Counted from the stretch's first letter, positions 1-12,250 are shown. The stretch is 64,000 nucleotides of DNA from Ostrinia nubilalis (GCF_963855985.1 NC_087092.1:1612001-1676000), one strand, 5' to 3'. Numbers and translations are program-made. The notes: generated from the letters alone by a model not told the origin.

Positions 1-227
1 GGTCGTCGGTCCACCTTGTGGTGGGTTGACATTGCAGAATATGACTTTTGATAGGTTCATCATAGAATTCGGCGGGGATATCCTCACGGAGGAAGTTCGT
101 AAAAGGGCGGAACAAGATCTTATAATAATGCAAGGCCGAAGCTGTTACGCGCGTGCTCCTACGTGTAATCCGGCGAGTATGCAATAAATAGTAATGTCTG
201 GTAAATAGTGGTAATACGTATCGTTCG

Positions 228-470
228 TTCGTTCGTTTCAGCCGAAAAGACGTCCACTGCTGGACAAAGGCCTCCCCCAAGGATTTCCACGAAGACCGAT
301 CCTGCACCGCTCGCATACAGGCACCTCCCGCGACCTTCACCAGATCGTCGGTCCACCTAGTGGGAGGCCTGCCCACGCTACGTCTTTCGGCTCGTGGTCG
401 CCACTCAAGAACTTTCCTGCCCCAGCGGCCATCAGCTCTACGAGCTATGTGCCCCGCCCCGTCTATGTCT
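228..470 (-). mobile_element. RTE-type LINE, 5'-truncated 3' end
   Basis: The minus strand carries the C-terminal tail of a lepidopteran endonuclease/reverse-transcriptase LINE, including degenerate [13 protein letters not shown] and VQQWTS-like words around 240-360. A short CGTT repeat at 224-237 lies where the 3' tail would be. Related fragments occur at 12375-12495, 21888-22188 and 38098-38245, and bases 1-30 match the same family. It is broken by frameshifts and is a dead fragment. The clade is inferred from the tail only. Confidence 0.7.
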
Positions 471-480
471 GTATGCGCTA

Positions 481-1739
481 CGATTACAGGGTATCATTTT
501 GCATAGTCGCAAGACTTCACTCCGCTGCTGTCAAATCAATGTCGCATAATGTTATCGCAATGTGTGTGGCCCTTGGCCAAATCACAGAAGCCTATGCGAA
601 GAAAGAGCACTTGAATGACAATAAAAATCAGGGTTACCATTTTATAAGATTTCCTCACTATTGAGGGTAACAAAGTAACATTAATAATCTAGCCATTAAT
701 TACATTTATTACCTATACGAGAAAGTAAAGCAACATGCGGTTTTATTTTAATTTGTAAAATATTAAACCCCTCATATTTGTAACAGTTTGTTCCAAGTTT
801 AGTTTTACTGTTTTGTTAACAGTATTGCTGTTTCAGCTGTCACTGTGAAGCTTTGGGAAAATAAATAAATAGAAAAAATATTAACATAAATATTTATTTA
901 AGTTTTTATGTTCATTATCATAATATGCCAATTTAAGTTACACTGTGTGACAGTCTTTGACACTAAACAAACTCTTCAGCTTAATAATACCTACCTACAG
1001 GGCGTTTTTATAGTTACTCTTGCTGATGAAACAAGAAGGGTTGATTCTACTACTGAAATACAACTACTTTTCTTACAGGACCAATATCAAATTCTCAAAA
1101 AAATTCACATCCTCGTGATGGTGATAATTTCTATGGAGAGGTTTTTTTTATATTCGGTCTCTTGGGATAAGTTATTCCATTTGAGCAGTAGAATTAATCC
1201 TTTTTATTCGATCACATATAAAAACAACACAAGTGTTTAGGAAAACTTCTTCTTTGGTATGGTATCACTACGGAGTTATAATGTCGGCAACTCTGTATCA
1301 CTGACTTGTAACTTTCAAACAGCATGAATAATAAGGGCACCACATTGGTTTTCTTTCTGAAAAAAGGCTTTCAGTTTTAGTACTAACCCTTTAGCACTAT
1401 TTCATTGAAATAAAAATACAATAAACGCACAGAAGACTGAAATTGAGTCAACTGACGTGACATTTATAATTTGTTGACATTATGACAGTTTGACAAGACT
1501 AGGGATTGAAAAAGTTTTAATTGAAAAAGTAAAATGACAATTTATTAAAACGATTCACATGGATATAATCGATTAAAAATATTTATAAAATGTTCTGATA
1601 CTTGCCTGTAGCGATTATCCAATCCTGGTTTCTACTGAAAAACTACCTCGTGGCAAGATTTTAATAAAATAATAAAATCTTTATCTTCTCTTTCACAATC
1701 TATAAAAGTTCATTTGGTCTATTATTATACATGTGCTAT
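481..1739. other. Intergenic stretch, no supported gene
   Basis: This is AT-rich sequence. The open frame at 908-1240 has no recognisable domain; a TTTCTTACAG at about 1071-1080 resembles a splice acceptor, but no flanking exons could be chained to it. I looked here for missing ALKBH2 exons on the minus strand and found none. Confidence 0.4.
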
Positions 1740-1740
1740 G

Positions 1741-1921
1741 AATGAGGGTTTTCGCGATTGAAAAATCCGCGAGATGGCAATACGTAGACGCGAGGTCCAA
1801 ATGCTGCATGATTGGTGGATATCTGTCAATGTCATGTCAAAAATAACCAATCATGCAGCATTTGGACCTCACGTCTACGTATTGCCATCTGGCGGATTTT
1901 TCAATCGCGAAAACCCTCATT
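1741..1921. mobile_element. Palindromic MITE (family A, copy 1)
   Basis: Two nearly perfect inverted arms begin AATGAGGGTTTTCGCG and run inward for about 75 bp, ending near CATGATTGGT, around a short centre. A second, more diverged copy lies at 23947-24135. No coding capacity. A clear target duplication could not be assigned, so the superfamily is open. Confidence 0.85.
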
Positions 1922-2549
1922 GGCATAGATTATGAGAGACTGGCAACTATACTAGGTTGATATCAGGTGATCCGTCTGCTCATTTGCCTCCTGTCACATA
2001 AAAAAAAATATATTTATGTTTCTCACACTTCAACTGGCATTGGATTCAACATCGGATTCTGACACTTTTACAGTTATGATACCATGAATATCAGTTTATG
2101 GTCCTAATTATTTTTATTTTATTTACGACCTTCGACCAGTTGGACACTTTAGATATCTTCTTGTAATAGTGTCAAACTGTCAATATCTTTTTAGCTTTTA
2201 ACGCAAATCTAGTCTTCAAAGCAGTTTAATCGATTTATTTTATTTTCAAAATCGATATTTTATTGTCTATGATGGCCGCAGGAACATCACTATACATGGA
2301 CTCCCAGCAATAAAGTACGGTAATGCCTCGTACAGATTTTATCGGCAAAAATTATGGAACTTGATAGGTTTTAGACCATGCCACGCACCAAAACGTCCGG
2401 AAGTTGTAATAGTATTATAGAATAAACGTTAAAAGACTTATTTATTTAATTTTTCAATGCTTAAGTGTCCATTAGAATGAAAGGGTGCTTAATGTATTAA
2501 AAAAAATAGAAAATAATTATGATGGGTTAATGTTTTTGGGCGGTTTTTT
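1922..2549. repeat. Intergenic stretch with dispersed repeat
   Basis: Positions about 2218-2372 resemble 13038-13190: both share a CTATGATG block, a GGAACRTCACTAT block and an AGATTTTATCG block followed by AATTATGRAACTTGATAG. The similarity marks an old interspersed repeat of unknown class. The remainder shows no gene. Confidence 0.5.
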
Positions 2550-2619
2550 AGGCGGTTTCTGACAATGTCCTTTAATTAAATAGTTAATCTAACAGTAAAT
2601 TAGCGGCTATAGTGGCGAG

Positions 2620-3708
2620 ATGAGTTCTGACAGTGGGGGTAAAGACCCCAAGCATAATACTAAGAAGAGAAAAGTAGATGAAGTACAAGATGATGAGTCT
2701 ATACATGCACCATACTACAAGAAGAACCATATACGTTGTTATCCTGATAATTCTCCAGGTTGTATATTTCCTGTATACATACAAAGCACAAATGACACTG
2801 TAAAGTTTGGAAACAAGGACCCTATCTACCTAAATAGCATTTTTAGTCGGTACAACAAGGGAGTCAAAGAAATAAAACGAGTGAATGCAATGCGGTATGC
2901 TGTTATTTTTGATAATGCAAAGAATGCTAATGCGTTACTGTTTAACTCAACATTCTTGTCTTCTCATGACATCAAAGCCTTCATCCCTGCGGCAACATCA
3001 GAATGCATAGGAGTTATACGATACATTCCCACAGATCTTAGCTGCAAACATCTATTTGACAAACTTCTCAGTTCACAGGAGATCCTGGCAGTCAGAAGGT
3101 TCACGAAGCGCACTCCTGAAGGTATCATCCCATTGCAAACTGTATCTCTGACCTTTGCAGGTAATGTACTCCCCGAGCATGTTAACTATGGTCTAAGCAT
3201 TGTACCTGTAACTGAATACATTAAGCCTGTAATGCAGTGTTATAAATGTATGGCATTTGGTCATACTACTAAATTTTGTAAAAGGAACATCGTATGCTCC
3301 ATATGTTCACAACCTCACTCATACAAAGAATGTACTAACGCAAACAAACCTCTATGTGTCAATTGTAAAGGCGAGCATATTGCTGTGGCAAGGATTTGTC
3401 CAGTTAAACAACAGAAAATTGAAGAAAACAAATATAAAATAATGAACAAAACTACTTTGGGTTCTTTCTTCCCAACTTTAAACAAATCTTTTGCCAAAGC
3501 AGTAGGTTCCCGACCTCAACAACAAAATGTTAAAGACACGAAAGAGATTAAAAATAAAAACTTGTTGACTGATGTTATCAATAATGATCTAATTATTAAA
3601 GCTATTGTTGATACTTTATTAACTTTTTGTGACAAAGAAAACAGCTTGCCAATTAATTCCTCTAATATTAAAGAAATGTTTTTAAAGAAAGTTTCTCAAA
3701 ATGGATAG
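2620..3708 (+). CDS. LINE ORF1, gag-like nucleic acid binding protein
   Basis: This 362-residue open frame is the ORF1 of the LINE. The start gives MSSDSGGKD, followed by a basic KKRK stretch. Three zinc knuckles sit near residues 207-270: CYKCMAFGHTTKFC is a textbook CX2CX4HX4C knuckle, followed by CSICSQPHSYKEC and CVNCKGEHIAVARIC. Such proteins coat the element RNA and act as chaperones during target-primed reverse transcription. The upstream part resembles LINE gag RNA-binding regions only in general character. Its stop overlaps the ORF2 start. Confidence 0.85.
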   Translation: MSSDSGGKDPKHNTKKRKVDEVQDDESIHAPYYKKNHIRCYPDNSPGCIFPVYIQSTNDTVKFGNKDPIYLNSIFSRYNKGVKEIKRVNAMRYAVIFDNAKNANALLFNSTFLSSHDIKAFIPAATSECIGVIRYIPTDLSCKHLFDKLLSSQEILAVRRFTKRTPEGIIPLQTVSLTFAGNVLPEHVNYGLSIVPVTEYIKPVMQCYKCMAFGHTTKFCKRNIVCSICSQPHSYKECTNANKPLCVNCKGEHIAVARICPVKQQKIEENKYKIMNKTTLGSFFPTLNKSFAKAVGSRPQQQNVKDTKEIKNKNLLTDVINNDLIIKAIVDTLLTFCDKENSLPINSSNIKEMFLKKVSQNG

Positions 3709-3977
3709 TAAATCTTTAGTTATTGTTCAACACAATATTCAGAGTCTTAAGCCTAAGACTCCCTTCGTAAGTGAGCTTTTAATTACACTCAATATTGATA
3801 TTTTAATTCTCAATGAAACTTGGTTAAAATTAGTGACCGACCGAAACATGTTATTTTGCCGAAACCGAAACCGAAACCGAAGGTTCGGTTTTATTGTATT
3901 TTCGGCCGAAACCGAAACCGAAACCGAACCTTTTATAGAATAAAAAAAAGTCCTTAAAAAGTCGAAAAAATGTTATA

Positions 3978-5356
3978 GGTGTACCAGAATCTCATGGCAA
4001 ATAGGGAAAATAAACTTTGTTGAGAGCAATACTGGGGAAATTGGAATAAACGATCTTGATATTGTTTAATTTTTTACTTTTATGACTTTAATATTAATGA
4101 ACATGAAGTACGAGTATACATTTTAGGTAGGAATGTGTATGAAGAATGTTGTTATACATAGGGTTTTTAACATAGGAAAATGTCTTGAAAAATAAATAAA
4201 TCGTATATTACTTTAAGTAACTAATTTTATTATGAATCATACTTTTAACTTATCACTTCATTCAAAACTAGAAAACGATTCTAAGAACTCCAATTGCATT
4301 TCTTGTTCTTCAATAGATGATCAAGATAAAGAGGTATTGTAAATAAATTGCTCTTCCAGCATTTCAATGGAGAAGTTTCCTGATGTTAAAAACACTATAT
4401 TTCTCTGAATGGGATTAAAATATATACTAAAACTAAAAAGACGGTGATTTTTTTTTTAAATCGATCAAGAAATGTCTGGGAAATTAATTATTTAAATTAC
4501 CTAGATATTTTCGCGTGGAACTGAAACAGGCGGTGCCGTTCTTTTTGTATATGGCCAAGTCTGGGATATTTAAAAAGGTTACAAAATTTTACTAAGAAAG
4601 AATCTTGAGTGACCCTAGCTGAAAAATTAAAAACTGCTAGATTTTAAAAAAATGGATCTGTCAACAGCACCGGATTAGGGGTGATTCACTGTTTGTACTC
4701 CGAATGACTGTCGTGAATACACCGATCAAAATGGCGTGAATAGTTATGCGCAACTTTAGGGCCCTGTAACTTATTCATTTGTAGAGATATTTTCATGATT
4801 CTTTCACAATTATTATTAGTTTTACTTATATTTATTTAAGTTTATTTAAAGAAAAAAATTGGAAACTTCTCCATTATTCAATCTTGCTTGATGAAATCTT
4901 TTTCATTTTTCTTTACATGGTCATAACATTTTCCTCTGCACCAATTTGTGAGATATACCTGAAAACCCCGATAAAGCAGCTATTAAGTAAGAATAATATA
5001 ATAAAAAAGTAAAAACATAATCCTCCTTCTGACGCAGTTGGGTAATAAACTAAATGTATCAAAACATTTCAGTCCAACTTACTGTCAACTCGACGACGCG
5101 CTTTTGAATCAAAGATTGACTTTGAATTATGCCTTATTTTACAATTCACATTGAAAACAATATGACCTGCTTGAGCTTTTTCGACTTTTTCACAAAAATA
5201 AGAAATAGTCAAGAAGAGATTACAAATTTTTTGCAGCGGCTGACAGATTTCATAATTTTCATTGACAGGTGACAATTAAACCATAGACAATTATTATTGC
5301 CATATGAAAAACACACTTTTCCAATATTTTTGTTTGCCATGAGATTCTGGTAGACT
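3978..5356. mobile_element. Inverted-repeat element nested in the hAT copy
   Basis: Inverted termini share the core TACCAGAATCTCATGGCAAA (about 3981-4000 and the complement near 5334-5353) and each is flanked by TA, which is compatible with a Tc1/mariner-like insertion but not proof. A second copy in opposite orientation lies at 9357-10619. Comparing the two shows that 4369-4872 is an extra insertion present only here. No protein was recognised. Confidence 0.78.
4369..4872. mobile_element. Innermost MITE (fourth nesting level)
   Basis: Termini GGAGAAGTTTCC and GGAAACTTCTCC are perfect 12-bp inverted repeats, each flanked outside by AT. The sister copy at 9357-10619 reads through this site without the insert, which gives an empty-site comparison. 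No coding capacity. Confidence 0.72.
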
Positions 5357-8300
5357 TATAGTAAGCCCATTTTTTTCTAAAATTAATATCTCGCCGACCT
5401 ATAATTATAGGTTTCTACTTTCAAAGATTTATCACAATGAAATTTCAGCACAGTTACAGAGGTTCTGTTTGAAAATTTAACTACCCTAAGGTACGATGTT
5501 GTAAGTTTCGGCGCGGCCGAAAGGTTCGGCCGTTTTTGGCCGAAACCGAAACTCGGACCGAAACTTGATTTTTTGGCCGAAACTGGCCGAAACCGAAACC
5601 GAAACCGAAATTTCGGTCGGACACTAGTTAAAATCATCAGATTCAGTAAAATTTAGAGGTTATAAAATATTTAGAAATGACAGTGACACTGGTTACGGTG
5701 GTGTTGCCATTATTTGTAAAAACTCTCTTTTAACATCAGAAATTGTTACAGCAAGTAATGATAGAATCCAAACATTAGCCATTAGTGTAAAAGTAAATCG
5801 TAATAGTTCAATAACAGTTTTGGGTGCGTATTGTCCTCCACGTCCTGGTCGTTTTCCAGTAAATAATTTAAAAAATATTATTAGTTCTTTACCTTCTCCA
5901 GTTCTAGTAATGGGCGACTTCAATGCCCATCATACAGCATTTGGGTCTTCTACAAACAAGCCAAGAGGTATTCAGATTTATGATATGCTTGATGAAATTA
6001 ATTTGTATATATTAAACGATGGTCAGCCTACCACACTAAGCCGTCCCAATCATTCGGCATCAGCAATCGACATTGCATTCGTATCTCCTTCATTAGCAGC
6101 TTCAGCAGAGTGGTCAGTTTATACAGAGGATACCTTAGGTAGCTATCATTTTCCTACTTTAGTTAACTTAAATTATGATTGTGAAATATACCAAGATTCC
6201 TGTAGTTTTGAAAAGTTTATTTACAAAAAAGCTGACTGGTTAGGCTATACAATCAAATCTAGAACGATTTTTAATCATCTTCTTGATTATCCAGACCCGC
6301 TCTTTGCTTATGCAGAATTTTGTGACTTATTAAATGCTTTGAGAAAAGATTTTATACCGATACACACTTATGATAGTAATAATAGACGCAAAGTTTATAA
6401 GCCTATGCCATGGTGGAATGAAACTTGTTCCAATGCAGTTAAGGAAACTAAATTAGCTCTTCATATGTATAGACGTCATCCAACAATAGAAAATTACATT
6501 ATTTATAAAAAACTTGAAGCATCTAAAAGATTGATTATTAAAGAACAAAAGATAATCAGTTGGAAAAAATTGTGTTCTAGCTTTGATCGTTGTACACCAA
6601 TCAGCAAAATATGGAAGTTCATTAAAGTTTTTAATAGAAAAGCTTCAAAGCCTGATAGCAAAGATGAAGAATTTTTACAAGATTTTTTTGATAAAATAGC
6701 TCCTAATCATGATTCTGTAGATACTGACCACCTCAACAATTTATTTGTTTTTAATGATTTTAATATACATTTGAATTCACTTTTTACTGAAACAGAGTTT
6801 AATTTTTCTTTAAATTCTAAAAAAGACACTTCTCCAGGACTTGATGATATTCCGTATATTTTGATTAAACGCTTAGACCCTTCAGCTAAATTAATTTTGC
6901 TTAATATTTTCAACAATTTGTGGTCCGCTGGCTTAATACCAAAGTCATGGAAAACTATCGCTGTAGTTCCTATTCTCAAACCGGATAAGGATCCTAAATA
7001 TGCTGATTCTTACAGACCTATTTCTTTATCTTCTTGTGTAGGGAAAATTTTTGAAAATATGTTAAAGACTAGATTAGAACTTTTTGTGGAATCTAGATTA
7101 ATTATCCCTCACGATCAATTTGGGTTTCGTAAAGGCCGTTCTACATTAGATAGTCTTGTAAAGTTCACAGGTGATATTCAAGAATCTTTTTGTGATCACA
7201 GCTATTTATTATGTACCTTCTTAGATGTGAGTGGAGCGTTTGATAACGTCAATCTTTTAACCCTTGTTGAGATTCTACATAGCTTCAATATCCCAGGTAA
7301 AGTGTGCAAATGGATTTTTGTTTTTTTTTATTCGCGTACCGTTTATTTAAAGTTCAACAATGTCCTTCATGGTCCAAAATTAGTTTATAAAGGGGTTCCT
7401 CAGGGGGCCACCTTATCACCCTTGATTTACTTGCTGTACACATCTCAAATACATAGGTTTATTTCAGTTCCTAGATTATCGGTTTTGCAATATGCAGATG
7501 ATATTGTGTTGTACACTACTAATAGAAATTTATCACTTGCCGAATTTACTATTAATGAAGCTTTACGTCAATTATATTTGTATTATAATGTTAAGTTGAA
7601 ACTAGATGTAAATCCCACTAAAAGCTCGGGCATGATTTTCACTAAGAAAAATGATTCTCAGTCTCGTGATCATGTAAATATTGTATATAATTCTGTAAAT
7701 ATTCAATTAGTGGAAGAAAAGAGATTTTTAGGTATTATTTTTGACTCTCAATTAATTTTTCATTCTCATGTGCTTAAAATTGTAGATAAAATGCAAAAAA
7801 CTGTAAATATCATGAGACACTTAGCAAGTGTTACGTGGGGAATGGACCCAAAAATTTTAAATATGGTCTTTAAGGCTATAGTTAGATCTCATTATGACTA
7901 TGGACTTATTGTTTATGGGAGATATCTAAGTAATTTTTTGTATCGTAAGCTAGAAGTCATTCAAAACAAGGGATTAAGAATTATAACTGGAGCTTTTTGT
8001 TCAACTCCAATAAATTCCTTAGAAATAGAGTCCGGGATTCCACCAATCTTAGTTAGACTTAGATATTTAACAGAAAAGTTTTATGTTAAGATTTTAAGTA
8101 ATAAAATGTACTTTAATTTGTATTACAACAATTGTCTTTTGCAATGTGAGCATTTAAATGAACTAAAAGAAATTTGTAAATGCATAGACCATAGGGTAAA
8201 TTGGGATCTAAGTACATTAGAAATTCAGACTAAGATACCAATGGTTTGCTTGAAGAAAGTTAATAACAACTATGAGTTTGTCCAATTTGTAAATAGCGAA

Positions 8301-9356
8301 AAGGTTCGGCATCGGAAGATATACACAGACGGTTCTAAAACTGAGGAAAACACTAAAGCAGCGTATTATGATTCAAGAGTTAAGTTTGGGAGATGTTTTA
8401 CACTTGATAAGAACGCATCAATTTTCACAGCGGAAGCCTATGCAATATATACTGCATTGCAATATATTGGAGGAATAAGAGATGAGAATACTTTCTTGAT
8501 TGTTACCGACTCCTTGAGTGTCCTCACTTGTCTTCAAAACACTCATATTCATTACAAGACCAACATCTACATAACGAAAATAAGAGAAATATTATTGAAT
8601 AATGATTGCAAGCAAATAGAGTTTATGTGGGTCCCCTCGCATTCTGGGATTACTGGCAATGAAATAGTGGACAGATTGATGAAGATAGAAAGTCCATATA
8701 GTGGCGATTCACGGTATCCAGCGCCCCCTGTACCCATCTCAGACTATGACTCCATCTTGAAAACCCGTATGTTCGATAATTGGCATGAAGAGTGGAATAT
8801 CACTAAATTAACCAAAGGAAAATGGTATGGACAAATACAACAGAAACTTCCAAGAAAACCATGGTACTGCAAGTCGCAAAGTTCTACCTCAAGAAGTTTC
8901 ATCACTACAATGAATCGCTTACGACTTGGACACGCAAAATTTCCAACCCACCTTAAACGGATTAAAATGGTCACTACAGATAAATGTGAATTTTGCCAGG
9001 CAGATGCGGCAGACTTAGACCATCTTATTCTTCAGTGCCCAGCCTTTAATTTGGAAAGGCTTCTGCTAGTGGATGGCTTACTGAAGATCTATCAAGAAGA
9101 TGAAAATATTCCCCGCCTCTTGCCATCCATACTAGCGAATGAAAAGACGTACCCACATATTTACCAGTACATTGTAAATACACATATAAATTTATGAAGA
9201 CATTTCAACTAAGATACAGAAGAACAGAAATCCATTGAAAACACTCAGAAAGTACTCATGAATGAAAATACAAAGAAAGAAATAACTCACTAAAGAATTG
9301 GCCGTAAGGACACTATCCGAAGCCGTTAAATCTGTTCAAAAAAAAAAAAAAAAAAG

Positions 9357-10619
9357 AGATCTGTCAGCCGCTGCAGAAATTTTGTAATCTCTTCATGCCT
9401 ATTTGTTATTTTTGTGAAAAAGTCGAAAAAGCTCAAGCAAATCATATTGTTTTCAATGTGTATTGTAAAATAGGGCATAATTCAAACTCAATCTTTGATT
9501 TTAAAGCGCGTCGTTGAGTTGACAGTAAGTTGGAGTGAAATGTTTTGATACATTTAGTTTATTACCTAACTGCGTCAGAAGGAGGGTGGGATATTTTTAT
9601 ATTTAAATTATTCTTACCTAATAGCTGCTTTATCGGGGTTTTCAGGTGTATTTCATAGATTGGTGCAGAGGAATAGTGAAAAAGTTATGACCATGTAAAG
9701 AAAATTGAAAAAGATTTCATCAAGCAAGTTTGAGTAATTGAAATGCTGAAAGCGATTTATACAATTATACACGGTCGAATTTTGTAATGCCACCTGGAGG
9801 GAAAGTACCTACTCTAAAATTAAATATTGTAGATAGAAATTTTTTCTCAAAGAAAACATTCCTTTATTTTTGAAAAGAATTAGAACTGCATTCAAAGATT
9901 TCCAAAAAATTAAAAATTTGCTTACCACACCCGGAAATCGAACCAACTAAAATCTGTTAAAAATGACATCATGTATTTTTATTACATCGATCGTTAGGGT
10001 TAAGTATAAGGACGAAATCTCTCTAACAAACTTGATAAATCAAATGAAAGGAAAACCATGAAATCTTAAATTATTTTGATAATGTTACAGAAAATTGTAT
10101 GTTATAGTAGTGAATTTTCGAAAAAAAAAATCGAATCTTTGAAGGCAGTTCTCTTTGTTTTTTCAATAATAAAAATGTTTTCTTTCAGTAAAATTTTCTA
10201 TCTACAGTATTAAGAGCACTTTCCCTCCAAGTGGCATTACAAAATTCCACCCTCTATAAATACCTCTTTAACTTGATCATCTATTGAAGAACAAGAAATG
10301 CAAGTGGAGTTCTTAGAATCGTTTTCTAGTTCTGAATGAAGTGATAAGTTATAAGTATGATACATAATAAAATTATTCACAGTACTATACGGTTTACTTA
10401 TTTTTCAAGACATGTTTCTATGTTAAAAACCCGATGTATAACAACATTCTTCATACACATACCTAAAATGTATAGGTAGGTAGGCATTCGTACTTCATGT
10501 TCATTAATATTAGTCATAAATAAAAAAATAAAAAGTATCAAGATCGTTTAATCCAATTTCCCCAGTATTGCAATCAACAAAGTTTATTTTCCCCATTTGC
10601 CATGAGATTCTGGTACACC
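9357..10619. mobile_element. Second, truncated copy of the nested TA element
   Basis: This is the reverse-complement copy of 3978-5356. Its right terminus GATTCTGGTACACC is followed by TA at 10620-10621. Its left end is missing and directly abuts the A-tract of the LINE. It lacks the 4369-4872 insert but carries its own insert at 9773-10251. It sits in intron 1 of the ALKBH2-like gene. Confidence 0.75.
9773..10251. mobile_element. MITE nested in the truncated TA element
   Basis: Inverted ends GGTCGAATTTTGTAATGCCA (left) and GGTGGAATTTTGTAATGCCA (right, reverse complement) continue inward through GGAGGGAAAGT and GTAGATAGAAA. The element is absent from the sister copy at 3978-5356. No coding capacity; superfamily not determined. 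Confidence 0.75.
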
Positions 10620-10642
10620 TATATCAATATTTTCAGACTTAC

Positions 10643-10812
10643 TTTATGCGCGCCAGATCTCCTGCAAAATATTCTAACGTATCTTCAAGTTCCTCCAATA
10701 TTGTATTGGCTATTGGTCTTGGTATAGCAACCGTATAATTAAGGTTTAGGCCGTCATTTTTAATAGACTTCCATAAAACAGCATTTATATCTATATCTTT
10801 GAGTTTTTCCAT
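10643..10812 (-). CDS. ALKBH2: ALKBH2-like DNA demethylase, first exon only
   Basis: A single minus-strand exon starts at the ATG at 10812-10810 and ends at a GT donor (GTAAGT from 10642 downward). It encodes 56 complete codons. The words LWKSIKNDGLNLNYTVAIP and LEELEDTLEYFAGDLARIK match the segment just before the catalytic core of ALKBH2 family Fe(II)/2-oxoglutarate dioxygenases, which remove 1-methyladenine and 3-methylcytosine from DNA in the nucleus. The core exons carrying the HxD...H iron site should lie at lower coordinates but were not found; intron 1 is filled by the transposon nest, so they may be outside the window or lost. The family call is fairly confident; the function of this copy is unknown. 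Confidence 0.72.
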
Positions 10813-12250
10813 AATTTAATTAACCTAAAAATTAATTATACTTTAAGGATTAAAGAACTATACCCATTGCCATTATCTAAATGAAATATTTTAAAAAGAA
10901 AAATGTCATAACATTGTTTTTTGACTATTTTTTGAGCCTAAATCGAAAAAATTAAGTTTTTAAACGTACCATTAATAACAGCCAATGTGTTTTTATTTAA
11001 TTTAGTAGATGCTCTTCACATTTATACACATCTAGGCTCTTTTTCGCTTAGGTTTACATAGCCAAGCACAATAATTCGCAAACAAATCAAACCACAACAC
11101 AAATACCATAACCATTGAGTTATAATGTACTACGTACTAGAGAAGACATGTCAACTAGACTGTTTCTGGCACGTAAATAGGTCCACGGACCGAAATTCAA
11201 TTACATAGTATGTGCTCAGCGGTTGCTGTGACAACACGCTTGAGTGCAGTTTTGTTTTTTGAAATATGCCATCCTATAGACGAAAATACTGTTCAAATAA
11301 CTCCAGATACATATTAAGTAAAAATCAAGGAATGACTTTTTACCATGAAGTTGTACGTTTATGCACTTTAAAACACTAATTTAATTTTAATTTGTTAATT
11401 ACAAGGCGTCACCGCGGCGGCAGCCATTTTACGAAAATTTCAAAGAATAAAAATCGCAGACTTGACACTGACGCATAAATTAGTATACGAAAGGAAGGTT
11501 AAATACAGCAATAAAAAGATTTTTTTAAAGATTATAAGCACTTTGTATTGCACAAATTACTAATAGTCCCGTCCAGCCCCTTGTGTTAAGCTAAATAAGC
11601 TTGGGTTACGGGTGGGCTCACACAATAGTCGTACGGCATCATGGATCAAACTTGTTTGAATCTCACTGCTGTTGTTCGTATGCGTCTGGTTAGTTAGCAA
11701 ATCACCCTAATTATTGACACCTAGCTCACGAGATAGGCTAAAATTATAATAATTGTACAGTGTGTCTGGTCACCAGTGTCCGACCCGTTAGGGCGCAGTA
11801 ATTATGATCAATTTAATCGACAAATCCAGTATTAAAAAATTACAGCTATTTTAATTTTTTTAGTTTCTGAGTCCGGATGGATTCATTTATTTACCAAATG
11901 TACCGATGTACAGGACCTATGAGTATAAAAGTGATTCGTTCGACAGCTGAAAAAGTAAACAATACGTTGTCATCAAAAGCTTCCATTTAAATTTCTTAGA
12001 AACACTTGGTAAAAAAAATGATGCTTTTTTTTAGATTTTTCATTGTTACAAAAAACTAGAAAGTTTTACATTTTTAGATGCACTAAGTCATTACCTAAAA
12101 ACTGATATACATTGGCTTTAAATCAACTAGTCTAGGTGCTAGCTACACAGGAAATGCAGCGGTGAAAAGGAGAGGTGGGAATAGTCCCGTAACTTCTACC
12201 TCACAGCTATTATACGTGTACTCAACCACTGAGATAGTTAACAATAGAGA

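Larger units (their letters stand above)
3831..5626. mobile_element. hAT-like non-autonomous element inside LINE ORF2
   Basis: The 1796-bp insert is flanked by a perfect 8-bp direct repeat GTTAAAAT (3823-3830 and 5627-5634). Its termini are inverted: TAGTGACCGACCGAAA on the left and TAGTGTCCGACCGAAA as the reverse complement of the right. Subterminal arrays of CCGAAA-type hexamers follow at both ends. Eight-base duplications and TAGTG-like ends fit hAT. No transposase was recognised; the interior is occupied by another element (3978-5356). Confidence 0.88.
3701..9197 (+). pseudogene. LINE ORF2 (endonuclease-RT-RNase H), split by insertion
   Basis: ORF2 begins at 3701 with an APE-type endonuclease start (VQHNIQSL, LNETWLK), is cut at 3830 and resumes at 5635. 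Excluding the insertion and one copy of its 8-bp target duplication leaves 3693 bp, a multiple of three, with no other interruption seen. Visible domains are endonuclease (GDFNAHH near 5913, SAIDIAFVS near 6061), reverse transcriptase (LQYADDIVLY near 7488), RNase H (YTDGSK near 8321, TAEAYAIY, TDSLSVL, WVPSHSGITGNE) and a C-terminal CX2C...HX4C motif near 8987. It would nick target DNA and copy element RNA; this copy is inactivated by the hAT-like insertion. Confidence 0.88.
2550..9355 (+). mobile_element. Non-LTR retrotransposon, I-like, two ORFs
   Basis: This is a near full-length LINE: a gag-like ORF1, a 5'-EN/RT/RNase H ORF2 and a 3' A-tract at about 9339-9355. ORF1 and ORF2 overlap by 8 bases at ATGGATAG (3701-3708). 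RNase H downstream of RT argues for the I group rather than Jockey. The exact 5' end is not certain. Apart from the hAT insertion at 3831-5626, both reading frames are open, which suggests a young copy. The A-tract runs straight into a second copy of the element that is nested inside this LINE. Confidence 0.85.

Noticed and set aside
908..1240. 110-residue ORF with an acceptor-like site
   Set aside because: No domain, no partner exons and low complexity; both strands were checked for ALKBH2 core motifs without success.
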